Positions 7,770 to 17,169 of a stretch of 33,367 nt of DNA are shown in pieces. Position 1 is the first letter of the stretch. Every line of letters starts with the position of its first letter. The translations under genes and the position numbers were made by a program. Origin of the DNA: Clostridiales bacterium (GTDB lineage: Bacteria > Bacillota > Clostridia > Saccharofermentanales > Saccharofermentanaceae); assembly GCA_017617295.1 (NCBI GenBank), contig JAFZWN010000123.1:1-33367 (forward strand). Direction: 5' to 3'. Below the pieces are notes generated by a model. That model made no database searches. It was not told the origin of the DNA and was given only the letters and a program-made list of their open reading frames with translations.

Positions 7770-10142
7770 TTATCCTCTCTCGTTAGCCATCGTGGCAAGC
7801 CTGTTTTCGATAAGATCCGCGATCTCATCAGGCGTCTTCTGCCCCGCAAAATAAGCTCCCATCTCTTCTCTGATTATGATCTCCTGCTCACTGTCAAGAC
7901 AGGGAGCACCGCTGCAGGAATCGATCATGGACTCATAGACAGATATGAATGTATTGGGATCCATTTCATCCTCGGTAAATCCCATTCCGCCTGCCAGCGA
8001 TGACATACCAATACTGTCGAGATATTCCATGTATCTGTTATAGCTTTCTGCCGTTTCTGAAACAACGGTCTCAACTCCCGAATGGCTTATCGGATTACCG
8101 TCACCTAAAGTATAGCTTCCCTGAACCTCCGGGCTTAGGAGCAATTCCACGAACTCCCTGCACTGCTCCGTATATTCCGTACCTGCAGATATCGCGACCG
8201 AATCCGTGATGAGAAGATCAGAGCCGCGTCCGTCGCTGCTGGGAAGAGCCGTTAGCACCAGATCATCGAAATCGGCACCGAACGCGTCGATCAACCAGAA
8301 AGGATGATCAAGTTCCGCATATACGATCCCCGGTACAACGGATGTATAGGGACGGTAACTGTCTTCCGCATCATCATGATCCGTGACAGATTCCAGATAT
8401 CTGTCTCTGGAATATTCTGCGATCTCCCAGAACTCATCGGATCTGTAATCGGTTATGCCGCTGAGCTTCAGACAGTTGATAAAGAAGTCTTCACTAGTCA
8501 TGGCAGTGGGATCCGAGCCGTTACATACTCCGTGAACGAACTCGTCATATTGGTCGAAAGTAAATCCTGCCCTTTCAGTTTCCATATCGCTCCTCCTTCC
8601 GAAGATACCGTGAAGATCGAACGCCAGAGGCACTATATACAACTTTCCGTCCGTGACGGCAGAATCAAACACGTTCATAAAGGCATCATCAGGAAGAGCG
8701 ATATCTGACAGATCCATAAGATACTGATCATTGCACAGCTGGGTAAGTCCGTATGCATCGAAGATGATATCGGGTCCGTCACCATTCATGATATCCATCA
8801 TGAGACTGTTATAAGTCAGGCTCTCCGCGCTAATGTCGGCGCCGGAGTTCGGCGTGTTATATCCCGCACTGTACATGTTGTATTTTGGATCCACGATGAT
8901 ACGGTGCGTCGTACTCTGTTCGTTGAACCTGCATATACCTTCAGCGGCGACATAGTCGATCCCGGATAGTGCGGCTGCCCTTATGATCTGTTTTCCTTCA
9001 TTCGGATCGGCATCCGATCTTGTCAGCACATAGATCAGAAGATCTTGGCGCGTCACATCGTAAATATCATTCGTCAGAACAGGCGTACCCGACATAACTA
9101 TGATGTCGCTGTCGATATGATCGATATCCAGGTAGTTCATCAGCGCCATGTTGAGATTACAGCAGTTGTAATCAAAATAGTCGCTTATACTTCCCGCTTC
9201 CAGATCGACAAGCTTGAGGTCGAACCCCGTGGAGATGATATTGCCTATACCTTCGACATATTGACCATTATTGTAATAGACCGTATCCAGTACCGACACG
9301 TCGCCGCTATAGACCGACAATGCCTTTGAAGCAAGATCGACCTGCACAAATCTCGATCCTTCGTAATCGAGAAGTTCCAGGAGCATCATATTTTCGGAGA
9401 GCCTGAACAATGATCCTACACTGCAATAAGTGAACCTGGAATCCAGTTCTGTTACCGACAGAACAGTTGTCTGACCGTCAGGGTCAAGAACAGACACAGC
9501 CAGCTCGTCATAGTCGGAAGAGATATCGGAATAGATCATCTTTACCGATACTCCATACCCGTCACACTTGGAAGACACATAGGTATATCCGTTAGTTACG
9601 CCCTCCGAATAACTGTTTTTCTGTGTCAGTTCCGAAAAGAGTTCAGTCGCGGGATCGTAATACACATAATAGTAGCCCGACGAGCGTGACGAGCTTACAG
9701 TCATATCGATCCTTATCCTGTCACCTTCAACGGTAATATAGTCGACAAACCTGCCGCTTCCGCTGATCTCCTGAAGCTGTTCATCCATAAGTTCGTCCAG
9801 CGACAGGACTTCCGGGTTATTGCCAGTCTTGTCATATGCGATAAGCTTGATCTTTTCGTTATATGTCGAGAGGGGGGTGCCGTGCGACTGTTCGGAACCG
9901 AAAAAGGCCACCAGGATCCGGTCTCCCACGACACCGATCAGTTTGGATGACGTAGTACCCGCTGCATACTCGGAATAATCGATAACATCTTGTATGTCAA
10001 GCCTGGTGTATTCATACCATGAAGCGCTCTCATTACCGCCCTGAGCGTCTCCCTTTTTGGAACATCCCGGTATCATAATGATCGATACCGCCACCGTTAC
10101 TGCCGTTATTCCGGCTGTCAGTCTTCTAAATACGTGTCTCAT
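7770..10142 (-). CDS. lipoprotein with C-terminal extracellular solute-binding-protein-like domain (paralog 2)
   Basis: A 790-residue paralog of the gene that follows it, collinear over its whole length. The lipobox is IPGC with Cys27. The unrecognised N-terminal half again carries the FDYNCCN motif, and the C-terminal half carries the binding-protein signatures GDGPDIIFDAYG and KTPDEIADLIENRL. The start at 10142 is preceded by GGGGTAG, a modest ribosome binding site that overlaps the stop codon (10146-10148) of an upstream remnant frame. As the first gene of the pair it probably drives both. Some positions differ strongly, mainly in the N-terminal half, so the copies may recognise different ligands. 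No transporter partner genes are present in the window. Confidence 0.85.
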   Translation of the reverse strand: MRHVFRRLTAGITAVTVAVSIIMIPGCSKKGDAQGGNESASWYEYTRLDIQDVIDYSEYAAGTTSSKLIGVVGDRILVAFFGSEQSHGTPLSTYNEKIKLIAYDKTGNNPEVLSLDELMDEQLQEISGSGRFVDYITVEGDRIRIDMTVSSSRSSGYYYVYYDPATELFSELTQKNSYSEGVTNGYTYVSSKCDGYGVSVKMIYSDISSDYDELAVSVLDPDGQTTVLSVTELDSRFTYCSVGSLFRLSENMMLLELLDYEGSRFVQVDLASKALSVYSGDVSVLDTVYYNNGQYVEGIGNIISTGFDLKLVDLEAGSISDYFDYNCCNLNMALMNYLDIDHIDSDIIVMSGTPVLTNDIYDVTRQDLLIYVLTRSDADPNEGKQIIRAAALSGIDYVAAEGICRFNEQSTTHRIIVDPKYNMYSAGYNTPNSGADISAESLTYNSLMMDIMNGDGPDIIFDAYGLTQLCNDQYLMDLSDIALPDDAFMNVFDSAVTDGKLYIVPLAFDLHGIFGRRSDMETERAGFTFDQYDEFVHGVCNGSDPTAMTSEDFFINCLKLSGITDYRSDEFWEIAEYSRDRYLESVTDHDDAEDSYRPYTSVVPGIVYAELDHPFWLIDAFGADFDDLVLTALPSSDGRGSDLLITDSVAISAGTEYTEQCREFVELLLSPEVQGSYTLGDGNPISHSGVETVVSETAESYNRYMEYLDSIGMSSLAGGMGFTEDEMDPNTFISVYESMIDSCSGAPCLDSEQEIIIREEMGAYFAGQKTPDEIADLIENRLATMANERG

Positions 10143-10145
10143 GAT

Positions 10146-10370
10146 CTACCCCATAAATGTGAAGTTATCTTTTTCTACACACAAATGACGACCTGAAAGA
10201 TCAAAATGTTGCAAAGATTTTTGATTAATTCCGGTTAGTTGATAAACAGGGTTGTCAGAGAGGTCAAACATACGAAGATCATTGAAAATTCCGGGTATTA
10301 TATCTATATAAGGTAAATGCCCCGATAGATTAGGAGTGTTTACGTAGTCATCTCCAACATCGATCTTAAC
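10146..10370 (-). pseudogene. remnant frame, leucine-rich-repeat-like
   Basis: A 74-codon open frame with no usable start codon ends at a TAG (10146-10148) just before the next gene's ATG. Its translation contains LRMFDLSDN and LQHFDLSG, two short segments that look like leucine-rich-repeat units, and VNTPNLSGHL. A shorter relative of the first part (VNTPNLSGHL) lies at 11202-11250. I read both as 3' remnants of a lost gene; a short real gene using an internal ATG is less likely. Confidence 0.45.
10312..10360. repeat. 49-nt repeat, copy 1
   Basis: About 80% identical to 11202-11250 (shared blocks GTAAATGCCC, GATAGATT, GTGTT, GTCAT). On the minus strand both translate to xVNTPNLSGHL, so they are copies of one coding fragment. 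Each follows the 3' side of a DUF6273 family gene. Confidence 0.7.
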
Positions 10371-10374
10371 TCAG

Positions 10375-11107
10375 TCAATCCGGGCTTATCCAAATGGCCG
10401 GCCGTACCCCGATAAGGACATTGCTGCCGTTTTCTCCTCTGCCGCCGCTGCCCGCGCGGTCTCTGATGTAGCGCTCGGAGAAGGCGGGGCCGAGACTGTA
10501 GCCGTCAGAAGAAGTGATCCACCAATAGTATGGAACTCCCGATCTGTTCGTACCAACGCATATGTCATCCGGCAATCGTTCGACCCGGCTTTGATCCAGC
10601 AGGAACACACGATCTCCGCCCTCTTCTATCCGCATTTTTTCTTCTTCCGTAAAAGAATCATTATAGAACTCGCCATTGAGCCATTCCCTCAGGCTGCAGT
10701 CCTCCCACTTATCCGTATCCTGATCATTGTCAAAAGGCTGCGAGGTCAAAACATATCTTGGTGCTCAAAAGACAAACACCGTCATCTTCCGTAAAAACGA
10801 CAAACCACTCGATCGGCTCACCTTCAAACTTCCCGAACTCGAGCGTCATCCCCTCCTGCATATATTCCGTATGCCGCAAGAGCACATCTGTCAACATCTT
10901 CCGGCTGTCCTTATAGTCGTCCAGCGAGACCAGCATCTGAACCGCCTGATCGTACTTTTCTTTTCGCACAAGGCTCTTCGCGATATTATATTTGGCGAAA
11001 GGGACTACGAACAAAAGGCACAGAACGATCACCGCCGCAGCGGCAACAAGACTGGCTGCAATGCGGATAATACGGCTGTTCACTTTGGATGTCTTTGACA
11101 CTGACAT
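10375..11107 (-). pseudogene. DUF6273 membrane protein, disrupted by one frameshift
   Basis: Two frames together form one protein like the intact copy at 11471-12535. The first (from ATG 11107) gives a short cytoplasmic start, one membrane helix, a single repeat unit (KYDQAVQMLVSLDDYKDS) and the start of the DUF6273 domain. The second supplies LREWLNGEFYNDSF, the Trp-rich core and the GVRPAIWI end. The break is near 10745-10760: reading AAG-A-TAT-GTT, one extra base, restores SKYVL-like sequence matching SRYVL of the intact copy. No slippery heptamer is visible, so a mutation or a base-call error is more likely than programmed frameshifting. It carries fewer repeats than its paralog. Confidence 0.8.
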
Positions 11108-11201
11108 ATACCACCTCGAAAAAAAAAATGAGTCTGATCATCCGCCTTTGCTCATAATCTGATTATAACAATGGCGGGTACTGAAGACTGCCCCTTATAA
11201 T

Positions 11202-11250
11202 GCAGTAAATGCCCTGATAGATTCGGGGTGTTCACGTGGTCATGTCCAAT
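11202..11250. repeat. 49-nt repeat, copy 2
   Basis: Partner of 10312-10360. On the minus strand it encodes HVNTPNLSGHL and then diverges, so it is a shorter remnant of the same lost gene. Confidence 0.65.
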
Positions 11251-11316
11251 ATTTTTCTGTTCGCCAAACCGGTAAATTAATAGGTTTACTCATCGTATCG
11301 ATCATTGCACTTTGTT

Positions 11317-11367
11317 AAAAAGCAAAGAAATAAGCCGCCACAATTTGCCCCCTTGCGCGCGGCTTAT
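11317..11367 (-). terminator. intrinsic terminator of the intact DUF6273 gene
   Basis: On the minus strand ATAAGCCGC (11359-11367) pairs perfectly with GCGGCTTAT (11330-11338), followed by TTCTTTGCTTTTT. It is about 100 nt beyond the stop at 11471. The long 20-nt loop is unusual. Confidence 0.65.
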
Positions 11368-11470
11368 AAACCAAGCTCGAGGACAACCGCCTATAGGCAG
11401 TGCCTCTTTATGTCTATATTTTTCCGCCGCACAGGCAGGCGATCAAGGCGAAAAGCCATATAAGAACGGA

Positions 11471-12535
11471 TCATTCCAGGCTTATCCAGATGGCGGGACG
11501 AACGCCGAGATTACTACTGTTATGATAGTTGACAACGAAGCCGTTCTTGAGGACGTTGCCGCTTAAGTCGACGAAGCCCGCGTTCCTACTGTGGCTGCCC
11601 GGAGAGCGGAGCCACCAAAGGTGCTGAACACCAGCCCTATCAGTACAAGATCTAATCTCATTTGGCAAACTTAAAAATTCTGAAGTGCTTAAAAGGAACA
11701 CATTATCAGAGCTTTCTATTATCAGTTCCTTTTCATTTTCAGAAAAAGAGGTTTCATAAAACTCTCCGTTTAACCATTCTCTAATCTCACTTGTATCCCA
11801 TCCACCCGGGTTAGCATCGAACCTTCTCTGTTCCAAAACATAACGACTTAACAAGAGAGCTCTGTCATCTTCTATAGAAACTACATACCATTCTATTATC
11901 TCGCCGTTGTATTCGCCAAGAGGGTAGATCATACCTTCTTCCAAATATTCTCTATGTTCTAATGCTAACGCAACTATTCTATCGCTACAGTCCTCATAAT
12001 CCCCCAATGATCTAAGCAGCATGATTCCATTATCTATTTGATTTTCCCTAATCAACTCAAGGGCATCATCATATATATACCGAGATATATTTTCATCTTT
12101 ATCAGACTGATCATACCATTCAATAGCCTGCTCATATTCTTCATCGTCAATCAACGAAGAAATAATACCGATCTCACACTCTGATATTCGAGATTGTGAA
12201 TCCTCATATTCTCCAAGCTCGGAAAACACTGATATCGCTTCTTCATATAGACCGTTATTCATTAGTTGTGTTGCATATTCATAATGAGACTGCTTCACCA
12301 GTTCAAAACTATCTCCAAAATCTCCAAGACTCTCAAAGATCTCACAAGCTTCCAGATACTGCCCATTCTCAAACAACTTTTCCGCCTTGTTATACTTAAA
12401 CAACGGCTCTAATATTTTTATATATATGACTATAGACAAAACAACAAACAACACACTTGCAACAACAATAATCGTTACATTCTTTTTCTTTCGCTTATCA
12501 TTATATTCCGCGAGTTTGCATTTAAGTGTTGACAT
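11471..12535 (-). CDS. single-pass membrane protein with TPR-like repeats and DUF6273 domain
   Basis: A 354-residue protein, the intact member of a local three-copy family. The order is a basic cytoplasmic start, one transmembrane helix (about 20-43), about four repeats of roughly 35 residues containing xxF(E/S)xLG(D/E)(Y/F)xDS, and the DUF6273 domain from about residue 205 to the end (IREWLNGEFYETSF, WWLRSPGS, GVRPAIWI). DUF6273 is a common clostridial extracytoplasmic domain without a known function. The start at 12535 follows GGGGGA. The gene is visibly more AT-rich than its neighbours, in contrast to the GC-richer damaged copy to its left, so it may have arrived from elsewhere or be evolving differently. 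Confidence 0.85.
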   Translation of the reverse strand: MSTLKCKLAEYNDKRKKKNVTIIVVASVLFVVLSIVIYIKILEPLFKYNKAEKLFENGQYLEACEIFESLGDFGDSFELVKQSHYEYATQLMNNGLYEEAISVFSELGEYEDSQSRISECEIGIISSLIDDEEYEQAIEWYDQSDKDENISRYIYDDALELIRENQIDNGIMLLRSLGDYEDCSDRIVALALEHREYLEEGMIYPLGEYNGEIIEWYVVSIEDDRALLLSRYVLEQRRFDANPGGWDTSEIREWLNGEFYETSFSENEKELIIESSDNVFLLSTSEFLSLPNEIRSCTDRAGVQHLWWLRSPGSHSRNAGFVDLSGNVLKNGFVVNYHNSSNLGVRPAIWISLE

Positions 12536-12649
12536 ACAAATCCCCCAATCGAATAAGTCTTTTCAAGCTAACCTATTTAGTACATTTCCAGACATTTCAA
12601 TATTATTCTCAGTCATGTCGGTCAAGGTAAAAAGACTTCTTAAAGCGGA

Positions 12650-12862
12650 GCATTCCAGGCTTATCCAGATGGCGGGACGAACTCCGATCGTGTCGCTTGC
12701 TGCGTCGATACCGCGGATATTGACCGTGCCGTAACTACAGGCATGAGCAAAATGACCATTTTCTTCGATCTTGAGTATTTCAAACCTGTACCTATTATTC
12801 CTTGATCCGTTTCTATTATATCCCTTTTCCGGAGAGTGCGGACCATATTCGTCTGAACACAA
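12650..12862 (-). pseudogene. C-terminal remnant of a DUF6273 gene, stop codon lost
   Basis: Only the last 70 or so codons remain, ending in GVRPAIWISLE exactly as in the intact copy. The codon that should be the stop is TGC (12650-12652) where the intact gene has TGA, so the frame runs on to 12563. The upstream four-fifths of the gene are absent; the hppA terminator lies directly before it. Confidence 0.8.
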
Positions 12863-12889
12863 TAACGCACAGTCTCCCCCCCTACATAC

Positions 12890-12917
12890 AGAAACTGCCC
12901 CGGAAATTCCGGAGCAG
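12890..12917 (-). terminator. intrinsic terminator of hppA
   Basis: On the minus strand CTGCTCCGGAA pairs with TTCCGGGGCAG over 11 positions (one G-U), followed by TTTCTGT. It lies 37 nt beyond the hppA stop codon. Confidence 0.8.
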
Positions 12918-12953
12918 CCTCTGCAGTAAGTCGGTATAAAATAGTCTTTTTAC

Positions 12954-15065
12954 TTAGAAAATATGGAATGTCTTGAAGAGCACCGCGAGGGTTACTGCTA
13001 CAGTGGACATGAGCTTGATCGCGATATCGAGTGCGACGCCGACGACGTCCTTTCTGGTATCACCGATCGTATCACCGGCAACGGCTGCCTTGTGAGCGGA
13101 AGAACCTTTGCCGAAGCCTTCGAGCATTCCGGACTCGATATATTTCTTAGCGTTATCGAATGCACCGCCCGAGTTACCCATGAAGATAGCTCTGGGGATG
13201 GCAACGATCGTGGCACCTATGAGAAGTCCGCCGACGAACTCGGCACCGAAGAGGAAGCCTCCGATGACGGGAACAACGAGTGCGAGGACTGAAGGAGCGA
13301 TCATCTTCTTAAGAGCAAGAGTAGCAGCCATGGAGATTACCTTCTCGTAGTCGGGCTTTACAGTTCCTTCAAGAACGCCCGGGATACTGAGCTGTCTGTC
13401 ACCCTCGTCGGCCATCTTGTATGCTGCGTCGATGGTGTTGTCGGAAAGCATCGCGATAAAGAACTCGATGATGGCCGCACCGAAGATGGCGCCTGCGATA
13501 ACGATGAAGTTCGCGATGTTTAAGTCAGGCATGCCCTCAGAGTAAGAACCTACATAAGAGAAGATAAGGGATACAGTCGCGAAAGCGGCAGAACCGATAG
13601 CGAAGCCCTTACCGATAGCGGCTGTCGTGTTACCTACTGCATCAAGGTTATCGGTGATGACACGGATGTCGTCGCCGAGGTGGCAGCTCTCAGCGATACC
13701 GCCGGCATTATCGGCGATGGGACCGAAAGCATCGATCGATACTGTGGTTCCTACGAACGAGAGCATTCCGAGAGCGGCGATGGCAATGCCGTAGATGCCG
13801 CAGACGATACCCGAGATAACAAGAGACAGGCAGATCGTACCGATGGGAAGAAGGCAGGATCTGGAACCGATGGCGTCACCCTTCGTAACGACGAAGGCTT
13901 CACCTTCGGTGGCCATTTTCGCGAGCCTCTTAACGGGATTGAAATCGGTGCCCGTGTAGTATTCGGTGATCTTACCGATGGCGACACCGCTTATGATCCC
14001 GAAGATGGCGGCGATCCAGGGAGATACCCAGCCACACTTGAATACTTCGTAGAGATCCATGTCGGAGAAGAGGAGCTTCGATGCGAAGAAAGCAGCCACG
14101 ATGACGACTCCGGCAGAGATATAAGTAGTAAGATCAAGCTCCTTGGAGGGCTTGTCGGTAGCCTTATGAAGAAGAGCGAAAGCGATACTTATAACTGATC
14201 CGAGAAGTCCGGCACCTGCGATGACTATCGGATAGATAGCCATAGCGCTGAAGATGGCATCGGAACCGTTATACTCTGTAGCTATGGTAAGCGCGATCAG
14301 AAGACATGCGGAGATCGTGGCAACAAAGCTCTCGAGAAGGTCTGAGCAGTTACCTGCGATATCGTTTACGTTGTCACCGATGAAGTCAGCGATGGTGTTT
14401 GGCATCCTGCTGTCATCCTCGGGCATGTCGTGACGGATCTTCGCGACGATATCAGCCGAGATGTCAGCTGCCTTAGTGTAGTTACCGCCGGCAACACGGT
14501 TGAAAAGGGCAACCAGAGAGCAGCCAAGCGAGTAAGTGGTGAATCTCATTACCGTGGGATTGACGGGTGTATTTGTAAGGAAACCCGTTCCTTCGACGCC
14601 GTTTTTAACGCCGCCCGTTATGATGCAGATCAGGACAAGACCGAACAGTCCGAAAGCGGGAACCGACAGGCCGCTGATGCTTCCGCCTCGAAGCGCTGTC
14701 TGTGTCGTCTTTCCGACATTCTTTGTCAGTGCCGCCGTGTTGGCTGTTCTTACGTTGGCATAGGTCGCACTTCTCATTCCGATGATGCAGGCAAGCGAAC
14801 TCATCGTCGCGCCGAGCACAAACGTCAGTCCGCATGTCTTTTCGATAAACAGGGAGATCAGTATACCAACAACAACAATTGCCGGGACGATCCTCTTATA
14901 CTCCTCGCGCATGAATGTGCGGGCGCCTCTGCGGATTATGCCGGCGATCTCGATCATGTCGGCATTGCCTTCCTCCATCGCACGTAACTTGAAGAAGTTC
15001 AGCGCGACGAAGCCTAATGCAACTGCCGCAATGACAATTACCGCTATGTACACAGCGTACATCAT
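12954..15065 (-). CDS. hppA: membrane-bound ion-translocating pyrophosphatase
   Basis: A 703-residue, highly hydrophobic protein of the usual length and with about 16 membrane helices. It hydrolyses cytoplasmic pyrophosphate and pumps Na+ or H+ across the membrane. Signatures: DISADIVAKIRHDMPEDD (about 201-218), GDNVNDIAGNCSDL (about 230-243), TKGDAIGSRS, GNTTAAIGKG and GGAFDNAKKYIE near the C-terminus. The Ala in GNTTAA, where K+-independent enzymes have Lys, marks it as K+-dependent. Which ion is pumped cannot be settled by eye. The first catalytic motif differs from the textbook DVGADLVGKVE: Gly is Ala and the last Glu is Arg211. The start at 15065 follows AGGAGG by 9 nt. It is transcribed alone, divergently from the GH3 gene. 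Confidence 0.95.
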   Translation of the reverse strand: MMYAVYIAVIVIAAVALGFVALNFFKLRAMEEGNADMIEIAGIIRRGARTFMREEYKRIVPAIVVVGILISLFIEKTCGLTFVLGATMSSLACIIGMRSATYANVRTANTAALTKNVGKTTQTALRGGSISGLSVPAFGLFGLVLICIITGGVKNGVEGTGFLTNTPVNPTVMRFTTYSLGCSLVALFNRVAGGNYTKAADISADIVAKIRHDMPEDDSRMPNTIADFIGDNVNDIAGNCSDLLESFVATISACLLIALTIATEYNGSDAIFSAMAIYPIVIAGAGLLGSVISIAFALLHKATDKPSKELDLTTYISAGVVIVAAFFASKLLFSDMDLYEVFKCGWVSPWIAAIFGIISGVAIGKITEYYTGTDFNPVKRLAKMATEGEAFVVTKGDAIGSRSCLLPIGTICLSLVISGIVCGIYGIAIAALGMLSFVGTTVSIDAFGPIADNAGGIAESCHLGDDIRVITDNLDAVGNTTAAIGKGFAIGSAAFATVSLIFSYVGSYSEGMPDLNIANFIVIAGAIFGAAIIEFFIAMLSDNTIDAAYKMADEGDRQLSIPGVLEGTVKPDYEKVISMAATLALKKMIAPSVLALVVPVIGGFLFGAEFVGGLLIGATIVAIPRAIFMGNSGGAFDNAKKYIESGMLEGFGKGSSAHKAAVAGDTIGDTRKDVVGVALDIAIKLMSTVAVTLAVLFKTFHIF

Positions 15066-15236
15066 AACTTTGGGCCTCCTTTTGGGACAGATATAGACAA
15101 AGTAATTGTATCAATAATTCCTTTTGTATCGTGCATAAATACTTATCGAAAATATAGTGAAAAAAACAATAGGAATAAAGAATATATATCTGTAAAATAT
15201 TTAAACCGAAAAATCGAAGGAATAAGGAGCAGTTAT

Positions 15237-17150
15237 ATGAAAAAGATCAAGATCACCGCGGTCATCCTTGCCGCAGCCTTTTCTTTGCCGGCATGTTCCG
15301 GCACTGTCCCTGCCGAATCAACTTATAATGAATCCGTTCCATCATTGATAGCGGATGCTGTCGGAGATCAATCAGGAAACGGCGGATCCGCCTCAGGATC
15401 GGGCATCGGGAGATACGCCGGCCTTACGGCTGAAGAGATAGTATCCATGCTGACCCTCGAGCAGAAAGCCGCTCAGATGATGCAGCCGACGCTATATAAT
15501 GTAGATCCCTCAACGATGGCTGATACAGATTACGGCTCTATCCTCTCGACGATCGCTGACTGGCCGATGCCTTCCGACGAGGACTGGTTCAGCATAGTGA
15601 CCGGGTACCAGCAGTATGCTCTTCAGTCTGATGCCGCGATCCCTTTCATCTACGGCAATGACAGCGTTCACGGTGTTAACTGCGCATCGGGATGCACGAT
15701 CTTCCCGCATAACATCAATATCGGCGCCGCAGGCGATCCCGAACTTACTGAGGAGTATGGACGTCTGGTCGGATCCGACATAGCCCACACCGGAATGCTC
15801 CTGAACTTCTCCCCCTGCGTGGCAGCTGCTCAGGATCCCAGGTGGGGAAGGACCTACGAGTCTTACTCTTCAGACAACGGTATAGTCGCCGAGATGGCAA
15901 CGGCTTATGCAAGAGGTCTTCTTTCCGAGAATGTACTCGTCTGCCCCAAGCATTTTTTCGGTGACGGTTACACTGTCTACGGCACCGGAGAAGATCCCAT
16001 GACCATGCTGATCGACAGAGGCGACGCGCAGATGTCGCAGGAACGGATCGACGAGCAGCTTGCCGTCTACCAGGCCCTCATAGACGAAGGAGTTCAGTTC
16101 ATAATGCTCTCGCACTCATCCCTTAACGGTGTCAAGATGCACGAGAACGCCGAATTCATAAGTATCCTGAAGGATGATATGGGCTTTCAGGGCATTGTAT
16201 TGACAGACTGGGACTCCATACTGAACTGTTCGGGCGATTCTTTCGAGGAGAACGTCATCAACTGCGTCAATGCCGGTATCGACATGATCATGCAGGACAC
16301 TGACCACGAAGGCGTTATGGAAGTGATCATTGACGCTGTCAACGACGGAACGATCAGCATGGACCGAATCGACGACGCCGTCACGAGGATCATACGCGTA
16401 AAGCTCGAGGCTGGTCTTTTCGACGACCCTTATCTCTCCGGGCTCTCCCCTTCATACGACTACGGAAGCGAAGAATCGCGTGAAGTCGCAAGACAGCTGG
16501 CCGCCGAGTCGTTCGTTCCATTAAAGGTCGGCGATTATATGACGATCGAGCCCGGCATGAAAGTATTTGTCATGGGTCCCGCTTCTGATGACATAGGCGT
16601 TCAGTGCGGCGGATGGACCAACTGGTGGCAGGGCAGTACCGACGCCGACATGTACGGTGAGCACTTTGTCGAAGGAACTACCATCCTTGAAGGTCTCACG
16701 GCTGCCGCCGATGAGATCGGCTTTGAAGTAATAACGGAGTCTTCACGCCTTGGCGAGTGCGACATGATCGTCCTCTGCGTCGGCGAGATCCCTTATGCAG
16801 AATGGTACGGCGATACCGAGGACCTCTCGATCACGGGCGAACTGGCTCTGTACGGGAACAACAGCGCCATCGCAGAAGCCGCCGACACGGGGATACCCAC
16901 AGTCGCAGTCATCCTCGCCGGACGTAATGTGATCGTCGACGGCTATATCAATGCCTGGGATTCATGCCTCATGTGCTATCTCCCCGGTTCCGAAGGCGGC
17001 AATGCCGTGGCTGACGTTCTCACAGGACAGGTAACTCCCACCGGCACGCTCCCCATGCCTTACTATTCCTCGGTAGATCAGATAGGAACCGGCGATTGCT
17101 GGCACGATGTCGGCTGGAGCGCATTGCTTGAGACTCAGACCGTCGATTAA
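15237..17150 (+). CDS. glycoside hydrolase family 3 lipoprotein (beta-glucosidase/exoglucanase-like)
   Basis: A 637-residue predicted lipoprotein; the lipobox is LPAC with Cys20. The N-terminal (beta/alpha)8 domain carries the GH3 segments YGNDSVHG, KHFFGDG and SHSSLNG, and the nucleophile Asp324 in VLTDWDS. The C-terminal alpha/beta domain contains GEIPYAEWYGD; its Glu522 aligns with the acid/base Glu of barley exoglucanase ExoI. This two-domain layout fits the ExoI-like branch of GH3, which releases glucose from beta-glucans and cello-oligosaccharides. It would act on the outer membrane-anchored face of the cell. AAGGAG sits 8 nt before the ATG, and a strong terminator follows, so the gene stands alone. 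Exact sugar specificity is not visible. Confidence 0.93.
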   Translation: MKKIKITAVILAAAFSLPACSGTVPAESTYNESVPSLIADAVGDQSGNGGSASGSGIGRYAGLTAEEIVSMLTLEQKAAQMMQPTLYNVDPSTMADTDYGSILSTIADWPMPSDEDWFSIVTGYQQYALQSDAAIPFIYGNDSVHGVNCASGCTIFPHNINIGAAGDPELTEEYGRLVGSDIAHTGMLLNFSPCVAAAQDPRWGRTYESYSSDNGIVAEMATAYARGLLSENVLVCPKHFFGDGYTVYGTGEDPMTMLIDRGDAQMSQERIDEQLAVYQALIDEGVQFIMLSHSSLNGVKMHENAEFISILKDDMGFQGIVLTDWDSILNCSGDSFEENVINCVNAGIDMIMQDTDHEGVMEVIIDAVNDGTISMDRIDDAVTRIIRVKLEAGLFDDPYLSGLSPSYDYGSEESREVARQLAAESFVPLKVGDYMTIEPGMKVFVMGPASDDIGVQCGGWTNWWQGSTDADMYGEHFVEGTTILEGLTAAADEIGFEVITESSRLGECDMIVLCVGEIPYAEWYGDTEDLSITGELALYGNNSAIAEAADTGIPTVAVILAGRNVIVDGYINAWDSCLMCYLPGSEGGNAVADVLTGQVTPTGTLPMPYYSSVDQIGTGDCWHDVGWSALLETQTVD

Positions 17151-17169
17151 TCGAATATGATCACTTTGC

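Larger units (their letters stand above)
11108..11470. other. 363-nt gap between DUF6273 family genes
   Basis: It holds a 49-nt repeat copy (11202-11250), the terminator of the gene to the right (11317-11367) and a 10-bp palindrome GCCTATAGGC (11389-11398). I see no intact coding sequence or promoter I would trust. The frame at 11312-11566 on the plus strand is a shadow. Confidence 0.5.

Noticed and set aside
10741-10765. programmed frameshift in the DUF6273 gene
   Set aside because: No slippery heptamer, stem-loop or internal Shine-Dalgarno is visible, and the intact paralog needs no frameshift.
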